Positions 9,226 to 18,238 of a DNA stretch of 27,042 bases are shown in pieces. A program made the translations under genes and the position numbers. The notes beneath the pieces were generated by a model. The model saw only the letters and a list, made by a program, of their open reading frames with translations, was not told where the DNA came from and searched no databases. How positions within the stretch are numbered: position 1 is the first letter of the stretch; the number at the start of each line of letters is the position of its first letter. The DNA comes from Pelagophyceae sp. CCMP2097. Taxonomy: Eukaryota > Sar > Pelagophyceae. Location of the stretch: assembly GCA_026770575.1 (NCBI GenBank), contig MU657168.1, positions 74,348-101,389 of the forward strand. The letters are read 5' to 3'.

Positions 9226-10698
9226 ATGAGCGCCGGCAACCAGCACTATAAGATGGTCGACGTCGAGGGCCAAAAGTTTTCGGTGCGCGCTGCTGCCCCG
9301 GCGGCCGCGGCGACGGCGCCGCCGCGCGGCCGCGCGCGTTTGCCGCGACGCGACGTCGCAGGTGCTCCACGGCGACGACGCGACGGAGATTGAAAAGTGG
9401 CGCGCGGAAAGGCGCAGGTCCGTCTTATGCGTGTATCGTCTGCGACGCGCGCGAGGGACGCACGCGATCCGCGTCAATTCAGGAACTATCCGTCTCCGAC
9501 TCGCGGCGTCGCGGAACGCAAAGGCCTCGTTTGCAAACGAACGCGTCGCGGTCTTCACCGGCGGACGCAGGTCGCGGGCAAACCTCTTGGCGCAGGAAGA
9601 AAAAAAGGCAAAGGAACAAAAACTGCAGCCGGCCGACGCAGAGGCGAGTCGCCGCTGTCTGCGGAGAGTCGAGGGGTGGGGTCGGCCACTCCTTTGGAAG
9701 TGCGGGGCAACCAGCCTCCATCTTCCGACGCCGCGTGACGGCTCATCCGGAAACGGACTTGTGGCTGAGCTTCGCTGGAGAGGGCCTCGTTTACGCGTGC
9801 GGGGCAGGTGACGCGGGAACGGAAGCGCCTCTGCACGAAGGAGGCGACCGACGACGGCGCGACTGGGCTCGGCGCGCTCGCCGGCTACGGCAGCGAGAGC
9901 GAAGACGACGCGGCGGTAACGAGACTTGCTGTGTACAAGAGGCCTTGACCGCGGTCCCCTGAAAAAGGGGCTTCTTTGCGAGGAGTCGTGAACGACGCAC
10001 GCAGGCGTCCGCCGCGGCGCCCGTCTCGGCGCCCGTCTCGGCGCCCGTCTCGGCGCCCGCCACGGCGCCCGCAGCGGCCGACGCGTCCAAGCCGTGCCTC
10101 AACTTTTTGCACTCGCACCGCTGCAACCGCGGCGACGCGTGCAAGTACTCGCACGACATGTCGGACATCCCCATGTGCGCATACTACGTGAGTGTGTAGT
10201 ATATGAGACAGAGTTCATATATGCATACTCCGTGAGACGGAGCCGCCGCCGCCCCCGCCCAGCTCGTGTACGAACCAGCGCATCCACCCTATGCCGCAAT
10301 AGGCGCGAGGCGCCTGCCGGCGCGGCCGTGCCGCCCTGCGGCGTCTCGTCCCTTTTCAGCGGCGCCGTCATTCACCGACGCCTGCGCGTAGGCTCCTGCC
10401 GGCAAATGTTCGTCCCTCCGTCGATTGGATGCCGCGGCAGCGTCCTTTTTCGCTTTTTGGACGACGGGCGCGCAGGCACCGCGACGACGGCAACCAGCCG
10501 CCGCCCGCCGCGGCGCGCGGCGCGCCGCCGGCGCCGGCGCCGCCGCCGGAGACCACGGCGATGCTGCGCAAGCTCCTCGAGCGCGACATCCGACGCGAGA
10601 CGAGCCTCATCCTCCAATGCTTCAAACACATCGTCGCGACGCAAGGCGAGCAGGACGCGACGCAAGGCGAGCAGGCCGAGCCCAGAGCCGCCGACTAA
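9226..10698 (+). CDS. NUFIP1: NUFIP1-family protein with CCCH zinc finger (box C/D snoRNP assembly)
   Basis: Proposed exons are 9226-9282, 9362-9417, 9483-9528, 9596-9667, 9808-9915, 10005-10187, 10263-10387 and 10476-10698, giving 289 residues with all phases compatible. The joined exons 2-4 read EIEKWRAERRRNYPSPT, GVAERK and EEKKAKEQK, the NUFIP1 domain signature. Next come GLGALAGYGSESEDDAA, as in NUFIP1 proteins, and an (APVS)n spacer from a 12-bp repeat. A CCCH finger at 10095-10154 has C-x8-C-x5-C-x3-H spacing (CLNFLHSHRC-NRGDA-CKYSH). The last exon ends LRKLLERDIRRETSLILQC, the conserved NUFIP1 C-terminus. NUFIP1/Rsa1 works with R2TP in box C/D snoRNP assembly in the nucleus. Exons 1-3, 6 and 8 are the firmest. 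Exon 7 and the long intron at 9668-9807 rest on phase only and could hide another exon. Confidence 0.8.
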
Positions 10699-10892
10699 AG
10701 CCCTCTTTGAAGGGAGACTCTGCGTGCGTGCCTCGTGACTCGGGGAGCTCTAAACGAGTCGCCGGGGTGGGGACGTCCGGCTCCAGGTGCCTGATGGTGT
10801 CAGCAGCTGTCAGAAAGCGTTCCTTTCGCCGAAATTTGCTTCCCGAGATCGAGAACGGATCGAGAAAGGGTCAACGCCGCAAGGAGCGCGCG

Positions 10893-11715
10893 ATGGCAGG
10901 CGGAGGCGAGGCGCGGGATGAAGGGTGGTACGTGGAGACGAAGAAGAAGATCCGCGAGGCCTTTCAGCTCTTCGACAAGGACCGCAAAGGCTGCGTGATC
11001 CAGGAAGAGGTAAATATGCCCTGCGGCGGGGCCCTCGACGTTTCAATCGCGCGACGGTCGAGGCTCGCCGGCCCAGGTAAGTACGATCATGCGCTACCTC
11101 GGCGCGTACCCGACGGAGCGCGCGATGGTCAAAGAGATCCTGCCGGACATGATGGTGAGACGGACCGCGCGCCCTTTGGACTCGCTCGTTCGATCGCCGG
11201 CGCGCGGACGCGTGTCTTTGACGGCGGGCGGTCGCAGGAGGACGAGCCGTCGGCGTTTGTGAAGTACGAGCGCTTCGAACCGAAGATGCTCGAGATCCTC
11301 GCAGAAGGTGCGCCGCGATCCTTCACTTCTCAAAGGACTCCCGCGACGAATACGCGGCAGGCGACTGGGAGCCGGACTCGGAGGAGGTGCTGCTCCAAGC
11401 GTTCCGAGTCTTCGACCCGGAAGGTGCGTCGTCCGCGGGAAGACCCGCCGCGGGCGACGGACGGGTGTCGAGTCGCACCTCCAGGCAGAGGGTACATCGA
11501 AGCGACGAAGCTGCGCGAGTTCCTCATCACCAAGGGCACGCCGTTCCGCGAGAAGGAAATCGACGGTGCGTCGTCGCGCCGCCTTTCCGTTGCGCGCGCA
11601 GCTGTGCGCGGACCGTACGCACACAGCGTTCATGAGCGTCGCTAAAGACATGGAGACGGGCCACATCTACTACGAGGACTACGTCGCCCTCTTGACAGGC
11701 GAGGGCCACGACTGA
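10893..11715 (+). CDS. DRC8: Dynein regulatory complex protein 8 (EFCAB2/DRC8), EF-hand protein
   Basis: Six exons (10893-11009, 11077-11154, 11238-11307, 11361-11423, 11491-11565, 11627-11715) join in phase to a 163-residue protein, about the length of EFCAB2. It reads IREAFQLFDKDRKGCVIQEE, STIMRYLGAYPTE, EPSAFVKYERFEPKMLEILA, EEVLLQAFRVFDPEG, YIEATKLREFLITKGTPF and IYYEDYVALLTGEG. These align end to end with the calmodulin-like fold of DRC8, a subunit of the nexin-dynein regulatory complex on axonemal doublets. The first loop (DKDRKGCVIQEE) is close to a canonical calcium site, with D at 1 and 3, G at 6 and E at 12; the other loops are degenerate. The gene implies a motile flagellum at some life stage. 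Exon 2 begins GTAAGT directly after the acceptor AG. Confidence 0.9.
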
Positions 11716-12033
11716 GGAGAGGCAGCGGCGCCGTAAGCGCTTTTATATTGAAGAACCCGTGTGTATACTTTGAAGCCTCTACAATTGTACGCAAGTCGGA
11801 CAGCCAGTCGAGTCGGAAGCGAGTGCTGCTCCCTTCGAAGCAGACGCCCTTGAAAGCTGGCTGGGGTGGTGAAGCCCTGGCATCCTTCCGAAGCTTTGGG
11901 AGTCTCGGGTCGGCATACACACCCGAAGCCTCTGCGCCGTGCGCACGATCCATGCTCGCTCCATCGTGCCTGAAAAGAGTCGCGCGACGTCGATTCTACG
12001 TCACTGAGAGCTGTCTTCGGCGACTGTCAAAGC
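11716..12033. other. Intergenic spacer, tandem plus-strand genes
   Basis: This 318-bp spacer holds the 3' region of DRC8 and the upstream region of lipoyl synthase. It is locally less GC-rich (around 11740-11790, with ttttatattgaag and gtgtatactttg). No gene is supported. Confidence 0.4.
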
Positions 12034-13761
12034 ATGCACGGCTTGCTGCGGAGCACCGCGGCGGCGCCGGCGTGCCGCCGCAGCCTCTCGCAGGTCCTTC
12101 CGCCCAGCGTCCCGCGCCTCTGGAGCGCCGCCGCCGCATCGCGCGCGCCCGCGCGCGCGCGGTCGGGGGGGGCCTCTTCAACCCGGACCCTCGACGTTCC
12201 GACCACTCGTTTTCGCAGGTCTGCGGCGTCTCGGCGGCGCAGGCGGCGCAGCTGCCGCCGTCGTCGCTGCCCGCGGCGGCGACCGCGGCGACGGGCGTGT
12301 CCAGGCTCGCCGAGATGCGCGACCGGCTGCAGCGCGACGACGCCGTCACGCTCGACACCGCCGCTATGGGCGCCGCCGCGCCCGACGCCAAGCCGGCGCG
12401 CGTGCTCAAGCCCAAGTGGCTCACGGCCCGCGCCGGCGTCCCGGCGACGCGGCCCGGCCGTGATTCGACGTTCGGCATCGGTAGGTGCACTCGGCGGCGG
12501 GCCCCAACTACGAGCGGCTGCGCACGACCGTGCGGTCGCTCAAGCTCGCCACGGTCTGCGAGGAGGCGCGGTGTCCCAACATTGGCGAGTGCTGGGGCGG
12601 CAAGGAGAAGAAGGGCGCCGAAGCGGGCACAGGTGCGCCGACCTTTGTGCCGGCCGGGCGGCGGGCGGCTTTGCGCGCACGGGTGCGGCAGGCGAGCCGC
12701 ACACGGCGACGGCGACGATTATGATCATGGGCGACACGTGTACGCGCGGGTGTCGGTTCTGCAGCGTGAAGACGTCGCGCGCGCCGCCCGCTTTGGATGC
12801 CGAGGAGCCCAAGCGCACCGCCGAGGCCATTGCGTCGTGGGGCCTCGACTACGTCGTCATCACGTCCGTGGACCGCGACGACGTTTTCGACCACGGCGCG
12901 AGCCACATCGCGCAGACGGTCCGCGAGATCAAGCTGGCCAAGCCCTCGATGCTCGTCGAGGTCCTCTCGCCAGATTTCCTCGGTGAGCTTTGAACGTTCC
13001 GGGGCGTTTTTGTGCGACGAGCCTTGCAGGCGTCCACGAGCGCGTCGACCTCGTCGCGTCTTCGGGGCTCGAGGTCTTTGCCCAGAACATTGAGACGGTC
13101 GAGCGCCTGACGTCCAAGGTCCGCGACCACCGCGCGGGCTATGCGCAGACGTTGCGCGTCCTCGCGCGCGCCAAGGCGACGTCGGGCGTGCTGACGAAGA
13201 CGTCGCTCATGCTCGGCTTTGGCGAGACGGACGCGGAAGTGCTCCAGACGCTCAAGGACCTCCGCGACCACGGCGTCGACGTCGTCACGTGAGACATTTT
13301 GGTGTTGCGTGCGCTTTCCTGGATGCATCCATCGACGGCCCTCGGACGCCATGTGCGTTAGGTTTGGCCAGTACCTCCAGCCGACGCAGCGCCACATCAA
13401 GGTGCACGAGTTCGTCGAGCCCGCAAAGTTTGACCACTGGAAGGCCCAGGCCGACGAACTCGGCTTCGCGTGCGTCCCCATCGCCGCCCGCGCATGCTTG
13501 ATTACTCTCCCGACAGCTACTGCGCGAGCGGCCCACTCGTGCGCTCGAGCTACCGCGCTCCGCTGCGTCCGGGCGACCCGGACCATCGTAGACGGAAACG
13601 GAGTGGGAGCGGCAGCACAAAGGCGAGATGCACAAAGATGCGCCTCGGGGAAAGACGCTCGTCGGGGCCATGGACGCGGGTGAGTGCGCCACCGTCTTGC
13701 CACGCTAGGCGCGGGCGAACTCTTCGTCAAGAACATGCTGCGCAACAAGCAGGCCCAGTAG
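12034..13761 (+). CDS. LIAS: Lipoyl synthase (lipoic acid synthetase), radical SAM enzyme
   Basis: Eight exons (12034-12093, 12219-12437, 12485-12632, 12692-12982, 13030-13288, 13362-13469, 13517-13566, 13709-13761) join in phase to 395 residues. The enzyme inserts two sulfurs into protein-bound octanoyl groups to make the lipoyl cofactor of 2-oxoacid dehydrogenases and the glycine cleavage system. Visible motifs are the auxiliary-cluster [12 protein letters not shown] (Cys spacing 5 and 5), the radical [11 protein letters not shown] (CX3CX2C), [45 protein letters not shown] and the C-terminal [12 protein letters not shown]. The final exon reads [14 protein letters not shown]. The N-terminus ([20 protein letters not shown]) is Arg/Ala/Ser-rich without acidic residues, fitting an organellar presequence; mitochondrial and plastid forms cannot be separated here. 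A short KEKKGAEAG insertion follows CWGG. The last intron (13567-13708) is supported by phase and by the conserved tail it restores. Confidence 0.93.
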
Positions 13762-14048
13762 AGCCCGCGCCGGCGGAGGCAGCACCCCGTCGCGTCCCGC
13801 AGGACGCGTTTACGGAACGAGCACGTCGCAGCCCTGGGACTCGCCGAGGGCTGGGAGCAGCTTATTTTTATGTAAACTGGGACAAGTTGCATCGAGCGAA
13901 GCGCCAGAACAGTTGCCCCTCTGCATATTTCAGCGCGTTCGGCTGAAGAGGCGACAAGCCCCCCCCGAGAGTTTTCCCTCGCGATATCGCCAAATTTCGT
14001 CAGTCGCAAACTCGAACTCGCCGCCGAGTAGGGGTGTGTGTGTCGGGC
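13762..14048. other. Spacer before the RCC1 gene
   Basis: About 287 bp with no supported gene. It contains ttatttttatgtaaactggg at about 13862-13881, a possible 3'-end or A/T-rich element after lipoyl synthase. Confidence 0.35.
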
Positions 14049-15773
14049 ATGGCGGCGATGCAGGCGAACAGCGAGCTGGCGGTGGACCCGGCGGACGAGG
14101 ACTCTGACGAGGAGGAGCCCAAAGTCGAAGAGGTGGCCGAGGGCGAGGTGGCGCCGCCGAGGAAGCGGCGCCGTTTTAAACTCTTCGTGGTCTTCCATGG
14201 CGACCGCGCCTCGCGCCGCCTTCCGCATAGTGTCAAGGTCAAGTGCCCGCGCGACGGCTCCTGGGAGTCCGGGCCGCGCGGGCCGCTGCTTTTAAAGGCC
14301 GCGTTCGCGGCGCGCTACGCCGAGGTGCACCCGCGCGCGGCCCCGCTCGGTGCGGCGGAGACGTACTTAGCGGACCAGTTCGGCACGCCCCTCGGCGACG
14401 ACGACGTCCTGGACCTGTACGTCGAGTCGGAAGGTGTGCTCCACCTTATGCTCGGCGCCTTTGGCGCTTCGAAGAAACCCTCGAACCAAGTCGTCCAGTG
14501 GGGCTACGACCCGCTCCACTCCAAGGACCCGCTGGCCCCGATGCCCCTGAGGGGCCTCTCGCGCGCGCGCGTCGTCAAGATGGACTGCGGCTGGCTGCAC
14601 GCGGCCTGCGTCCTCGAGGCCGGCGGCGCCGTCGCCTGGGGCAGCAACGACTTTGGCCAGCTCGGCACGGGCGACGAGTTAAAGTCGGCGACACCCGTCC
14701 AATGCAAAGTCGACCGCGACGTCCGCCTCGTCAACGTCTGCTGCGGGTCTTACTTTACGTTGGCAGTCGACGCCCAAGGCGAGCTTTACTCATGGGGCCG
14801 CTACCAGGCTTCCAACTGGCCTACGAAATTCACCGAGACATGGGCCAACGGCTACGCCAAGCGAGGCGAGGTGGGCATCAAAGGGGAAAAGGTGCTCTTG
14901 GTCGCCGCGGGCGAGGCGCACGTGGCAGTCACCACCGAGTCGGCCAAACTTTACACTTGGGGCTACAACGAGCAGTGGCAGCTCGGCTGGGGCCAGGGCG
15001 AGTCGGAGCACCAGGGCCAGCAGAAGCCGCGCGTGGTCGATTTGGGCAAGAACGGCCCTTCGATCATCTCGGCGGAGAACCCAGTCGTCTCCGTCGCGTG
15101 CGGCGGCCAGCACACGTGCATCGCTTTAAAGGACGGCGCCATGTACGGCTGGGGCTCGAACTACGAGGGCCAGGTCGGCCACGTTTTGCGGTCGGCGCAG
15201 GCGGAGCCGCAACACGTATCGAGCATGGAACACGAAAAGTGCGCCGCAGTCAACTGCGGTCGCTACTCCACCCTCGCCGTCACCGACGCCGGCCTCGCCT
15301 ACTTCTGGGGCTCGCTCTCCGGGAGCTCGGGCGGCGGCGCCGTGCCCGCCGAAAAGAAGGAGGGCGAGGGCGAGGCGCCCGCGTTCGGCGACGAGGCAAA
15401 GTCCTCCGCCGGCGGCGGCGGAAGCGGCGCGTCGCGCATGCTCGGCGGCGCGGCCAAGCAGCTCGTGGGCTCGCACGTCGTCTCTGGCGCCGTGGGCGAG
15501 GCGCACGGCCTGCTGCTCCAGGTCTCCGGCGTCCTCGACGGCTGGGGCTACAACGCGTACGGCCAGGCCATCGGCCGAATCGACCGCGGAACTGTGCGTT
15601 GCTTGGCTTCTTTGAGAGGGAGGAACACGTGAATGCATACCCCGTCATCTTAGGACGTGGTCGACGAGGCCCGCTACGTCGACCTCGATGACCTCCACCG
15701 GCCGGGCACGACGGAGATCCTCGAGATGTGCGTCGCCGGCGGCACGTCCACAATCCTCATCTCCGGCAACTAA
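14049..15773 (+). CDS. RCC1-repeat (beta-propeller) protein
   Basis: Two exons, 14049-15593 and 15654-15773, give 554 residues; the 60-nt intron is gtgcgt...cttag. The start follows non-coding DNA and begins MAAMQANSELAVDPADEDSD. After an acidic stretch and a basic PPRKRRRFK comes a domain of about 110 residues (FKLFVVFHG...LDLYVESEGVLHLML) that might be ubiquitin-like; this is inference only. From about residue 155 there are RCC1 blades with the usual W-G and C-G-x-x-H/Y-T landmarks: GGAVAWGSNDFGQLGTGDE, GELYSWGRY, KLYTWGYNEQWQLGWG, VACGGQHTCIALKDGAMYGW and GRYSTLAVTDAGLAYFWG. A Gly/Ser/Glu-rich insertion interrupts the later blades, and exon 2 (VVDEARYVDLDDL...ILISGN) ends the protein. RCC1 family members include Ran exchange factors and many unrelated scaffolds, so no specific role can be assigned. 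It converges with the minus-strand gene 143 bp away. Confidence 0.85.
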
Positions 15774-15916
15774 AAACCCCGGCCGCCGCGCAAACCAAAG
15801 CACCCTCGGCACAGCGCACACGCCCTCCGGCGAAAGGGCCACCGCCTCTGCGAATGCCCTCGCGTCTCTACGCGGCTCCCGCCCTCAACGCGACGGGGAT
15901 AACACATCGGAACAAG

Positions 15917-18058
15917 TTACTTGGCCCCGAAGAGGCCATCGACGTCGCCGTCGAAATCGTCGAAGTCTTCAAAATCGTCGTCGAACTCTGGCGAGCCCGC
16001 GTCGCCGTCGAAAGGAATCGCCGCCGGCGCCGCGGGTGGCGCCACTGGAGCCGCGGGCCTATGGACCGCGGCGGGCTTGTGGACCGCGGCGGGCTTGTGG
16101 ACCGCGGCGGGCTTGCCGACGGCGGCGGGCTGCTTGCGCGGCAGCGCGTTGGACGCCGGACCCGGAGGCTGCGCGTTTTCGTCCCTGGAGGCGCCTTTCG
16201 TCCTCCGCGTAGACGACGACGCGGCGGCCCCTGACGACGCAGCGCCCGCCTTTGCTCGCGCGGCCGCGGGCGCGGCGGCCCCGGCTGGGAGCTTGCGCGT
16301 CGCAATGAACGGCTTGGTGGCTGTCCTATCCTTGGTGGTTGTCCTGTCCGAGGACGGCCGCGTGTCCGACGACGGCCGCGCCTGGGCCGGCGCCACGCCG
16401 GCCGCGGGCCTCCGGCGCTTGCCGTCGGCGGCGGTTTGTACCGGCATTGGTGCGGGTGCGGCGACGAGGACGCCGGCGTCTCGGATCTCGACGACGTGCT
16501 TGAGGAGCTTTCGGCGGTGGACGCGCACGGATACGCCCAGCTCGGCCAAGTCCTCCTCGGCGAGGCGCGCATCGCAGAGCGTCGCGCCGTCGACGCCGAG
16601 AGCCGCAAATGACTCGGAGTACGCTTCCGCGAGGTGCAGCGGCTCCAGCACAAACGTGGCCACGTCTTCGACGGAGAGCGTCCACAGCCGCCGCCGCCGC
16701 AACCAGTACGCCTCGAGCCGCGCAAATTTCCGCCTCGCCGCCGCGCCGCGGCAGCGCCGCTGCGCCGCCGCCGCGATGCGTTCCGCCGCAACCGCGCGCC
16801 GCCGCCGCGCGTTGTTTTCCGCGTGTCGCGCGGCGACTTTTGCAAGCGCGGCTTTGCGGCGCGCCGCGGCCTGGATCGATACAGCGCTGTGCTGCGCCTC
16901 GCAGTAGCCGGCGCGCGCCTGGGCGCCGCGGCACCGCCGCTGCACCACGGCCGCGGCGGCCCGCCGCCGCTCCGCCTCGGCTGCGCAAACCCGCCGCCTC
17001 GCGTGCCAGGCCGCACCGCCTTGGCCCAGGAGCCGCGCGAGCCTGCGCCGCTGCAGCGCCGCGAGGCCGTTTCGCCGCGCGAGCGCTTTCTCGGCGTTTG
17101 CCGCGTCGTCGGCGCGGCCTCGGCGCAGCTGCGCGCAGCGCTCCCGCGCCTGCGATGCGCGGCCGCGGCTCTGCAGCACCGCCGCGGCGCCGCGGCGCCG
17201 CGCCACGCGCGTCCTCCGCCGGGCCTCGGCGACGTTGTGTTGGAGCGTTGATAGCGACGTCGCCGCGTGGCGCCAGAGCGCCTCGCGTTTGCTGACCGCG
17301 ACGCCGGCCGCCTCTTTCCGCCGCCGGCGCGCCGCGGTCTGGTGCAGTCGCCAGATCACACGCACGGCGTCGTCGCGCCGCCGCGCCGCGCGCCGCGCCC
17401 GCGCCTTGCGGCCGGCCTCGGCGCGGCGCGCGGCGCATTGGCAGAAGAGCGCCAGCGTCTCCCCTGCCAGAAACTCGGCGTCGCCCGGCGCGTCGCCCGG
17501 CGCGTCGTACGGCGCGGGCTCGTCGTAATCCGCGCGCACGGCCGCGTCGTCGTAATCCGTGAGGAACGCGGGCGCGTCGTCGTAAGCCGCGTCTTGCGCG
17601 GGCAAACTTTCAAAGTCGGGCGCTTCTTGGAAGTCCGTGTTGCGCCGGTGCCGGTCGTCGGGCGTCTGGGACCTTCGCTCGTCGCCGAAGCACGACTCCG
17701 TCGGCGACGCCTGCGCCGACGCGATGGCGGGGAAGCGCGTGGGCGCGCCGCGCGTGGCCTGCTCCTCGAGGTAGCGGATCCGGTCTTCCTCCGCCTGCAT
17801 CTGCGCCTCGATGACCCGCAGGCGCGCCTCTCGCTTCCGGGACTTGAGCTGAAGTAACGCGTCGGCCTTGCCGCGCCGCTGCTGCTCCGACCTGGCGTCG
17901 AGGACCTCTTGCCGCTTGAGGGCCTCCATGGAATTGTCTCGCCAGAAGCGGTCGGCGTGGGCGACTGTGAACGACTGGATTCGCGGGTGTCGCGCGGCGC
18001 CCCGGTTCAGCGCCGCGCCCTGGCGCGAAATGTTCGGCAGCCGATCAGTCGCCGCCAT
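15917..18058 (-). CDS. Arg/Ala-rich IQ-type helical protein with SAM domain and acidic tail
   Basis: A single long exon (713 codons from the ATG at 18058; an upstream in-frame ATG at 18202 would add 48 residues). The N-terminal part (HPRIQSFTVAHADRFWRDN, LKRQEVLDARSEQQRRGKAD) is charged coiled coil. The middle, about residues 170-440, is a run of Ala/Arg helices with degenerate IQ-like cores (AVSIQAAARRKAALAK, AAAVVQRRCRGAQARAG, AAAAQRRCRGAAARRKF), possible calmodulin or light-chain sites. A SAM domain follows (WTLSVEDVATFVLEPLHLAE, FAALGVDGATLCDARLAEED, LAELGVSVRVHRRKLLKHV). The C-terminus is Pro/Ala-rich with KPAAVH repeats and ends in an Asp/Phe-rich tail (FDDDFEDFDDFDGD). Such layouts suggest a cytoskeletal or centrosome/flagellar-base adaptor, but this is inference. 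The region is extremely GC-rich with long shadow frames on the other strand; the SAM domain and the continuous 2.1-kb frame favour this strand. Confidence 0.75.
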   Translation of the reverse strand: MAATDRLPNISRQGAALNRGAARHPRIQSFTVAHADRFWRDNSMEALKRQEVLDARSEQQRRGKADALLQLKSRKREARLRVIEAQMQAEEDRIRYLEEQATRGAPTRFPAIASAQASPTESCFGDERRSQTPDDRHRRNTDFQEAPDFESLPAQDAAYDDAPAFLTDYDDAAVRADYDEPAPYDAPGDAPGDAEFLAGETLALFCQCAARRAEAGRKARARRAARRRDDAVRVIWRLHQTAARRRRKEAAGVAVSKREALWRHAATSLSTLQHNVAEARRRTRVARRRGAAAVLQSRGRASQARERCAQLRRGRADDAANAEKALARRNGLAALQRRRLARLLGQGGAAWHARRRVCAAEAERRRAAAAVVQRRCRGAQARAGYCEAQHSAVSIQAAARRKAALAKVAARHAENNARRRRAVAAERIAAAAQRRCRGAAARRKFARLEAYWLRRRRLWTLSVEDVATFVLEPLHLAEAYSESFAALGVDGATLCDARLAEEDLAELGVSVRVHRRKLLKHVVEIRDAGVLVAAPAPMPVQTAADGKRRRPAAGVAPAQARPSSDTRPSSDRTTTKDRTATKPFIATRKLPAGAAAPAAARAKAGAASSGAAASSSTRRTKGASRDENAQPPGPASNALPRKQPAAVGKPAAVHKPAAVHKPAAVHRPAAPVAPPAAPAAIPFDGDAGSPEFDDDFEDFDDFDGDVDGLFGAK
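16062..16133 (-). repeat. 18-bp tandem repeat, coding KPAAVH
   Basis: Three perfect copies of tggaccgcggcgggcttg (16062-16115) are followed by a diverged fourth (16116-16133). On the minus strand they encode (K-P-A-A-V-H)n in the SAM/IQ protein. The perfect identity suggests recent expansion and likely length polymorphism. Confidence 0.9.
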
Positions 18059-18238
18059 GTTCGAATCGGGGGCGATTGCCGCGTCTGCCGAAGAGCACCT
18101 CGGCGGGGCGCGCAGGCCGGCGGCGCCGCTAGGAGGGCCGCCGTCGGGGCTTCCGAGAGCGGCAGGCAAACGGAGTCTGACTCTTTCTATGCCGGGGAAC
18201 ACACGCCCAACGGCCTTCGGACCGGCTCGGCGGCGCCG
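18059..18238. promoter_or_regulatory. Divergent intergenic region
   Basis: 180 bp lie between the minus-strand ATG at 18058 and the plus-strand ATG at 18239, so this is probably a shared promoter region. The alternative upstream start at 18202 would shrink it to 36 bp. Confidence 0.35.

Noticed and set aside
10021..10070. Short tandem array (gcgcccgtctcg) as a CRISPR-like or regulatory repeat
   Set aside because: It is a 12-bp coding repeat (APVS)n inside the NUFIP1 exon. No spacers are present and the genome is eukaryotic.
13470..13946. Read-through of the lipoyl synthase exon to 13946
   Set aside because: It gives an Arg-rich tail without family similarity. Splicing at 13566/13709 restores the conserved [10 protein letters not shown] end.
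16609..17857. Long plus-strand frames opposite the SAM/IQ gene
   Set aside because: High GC removes stops on both strands. The recognisable SAM domain and the 2.1-kb continuous frame are on the minus strand.
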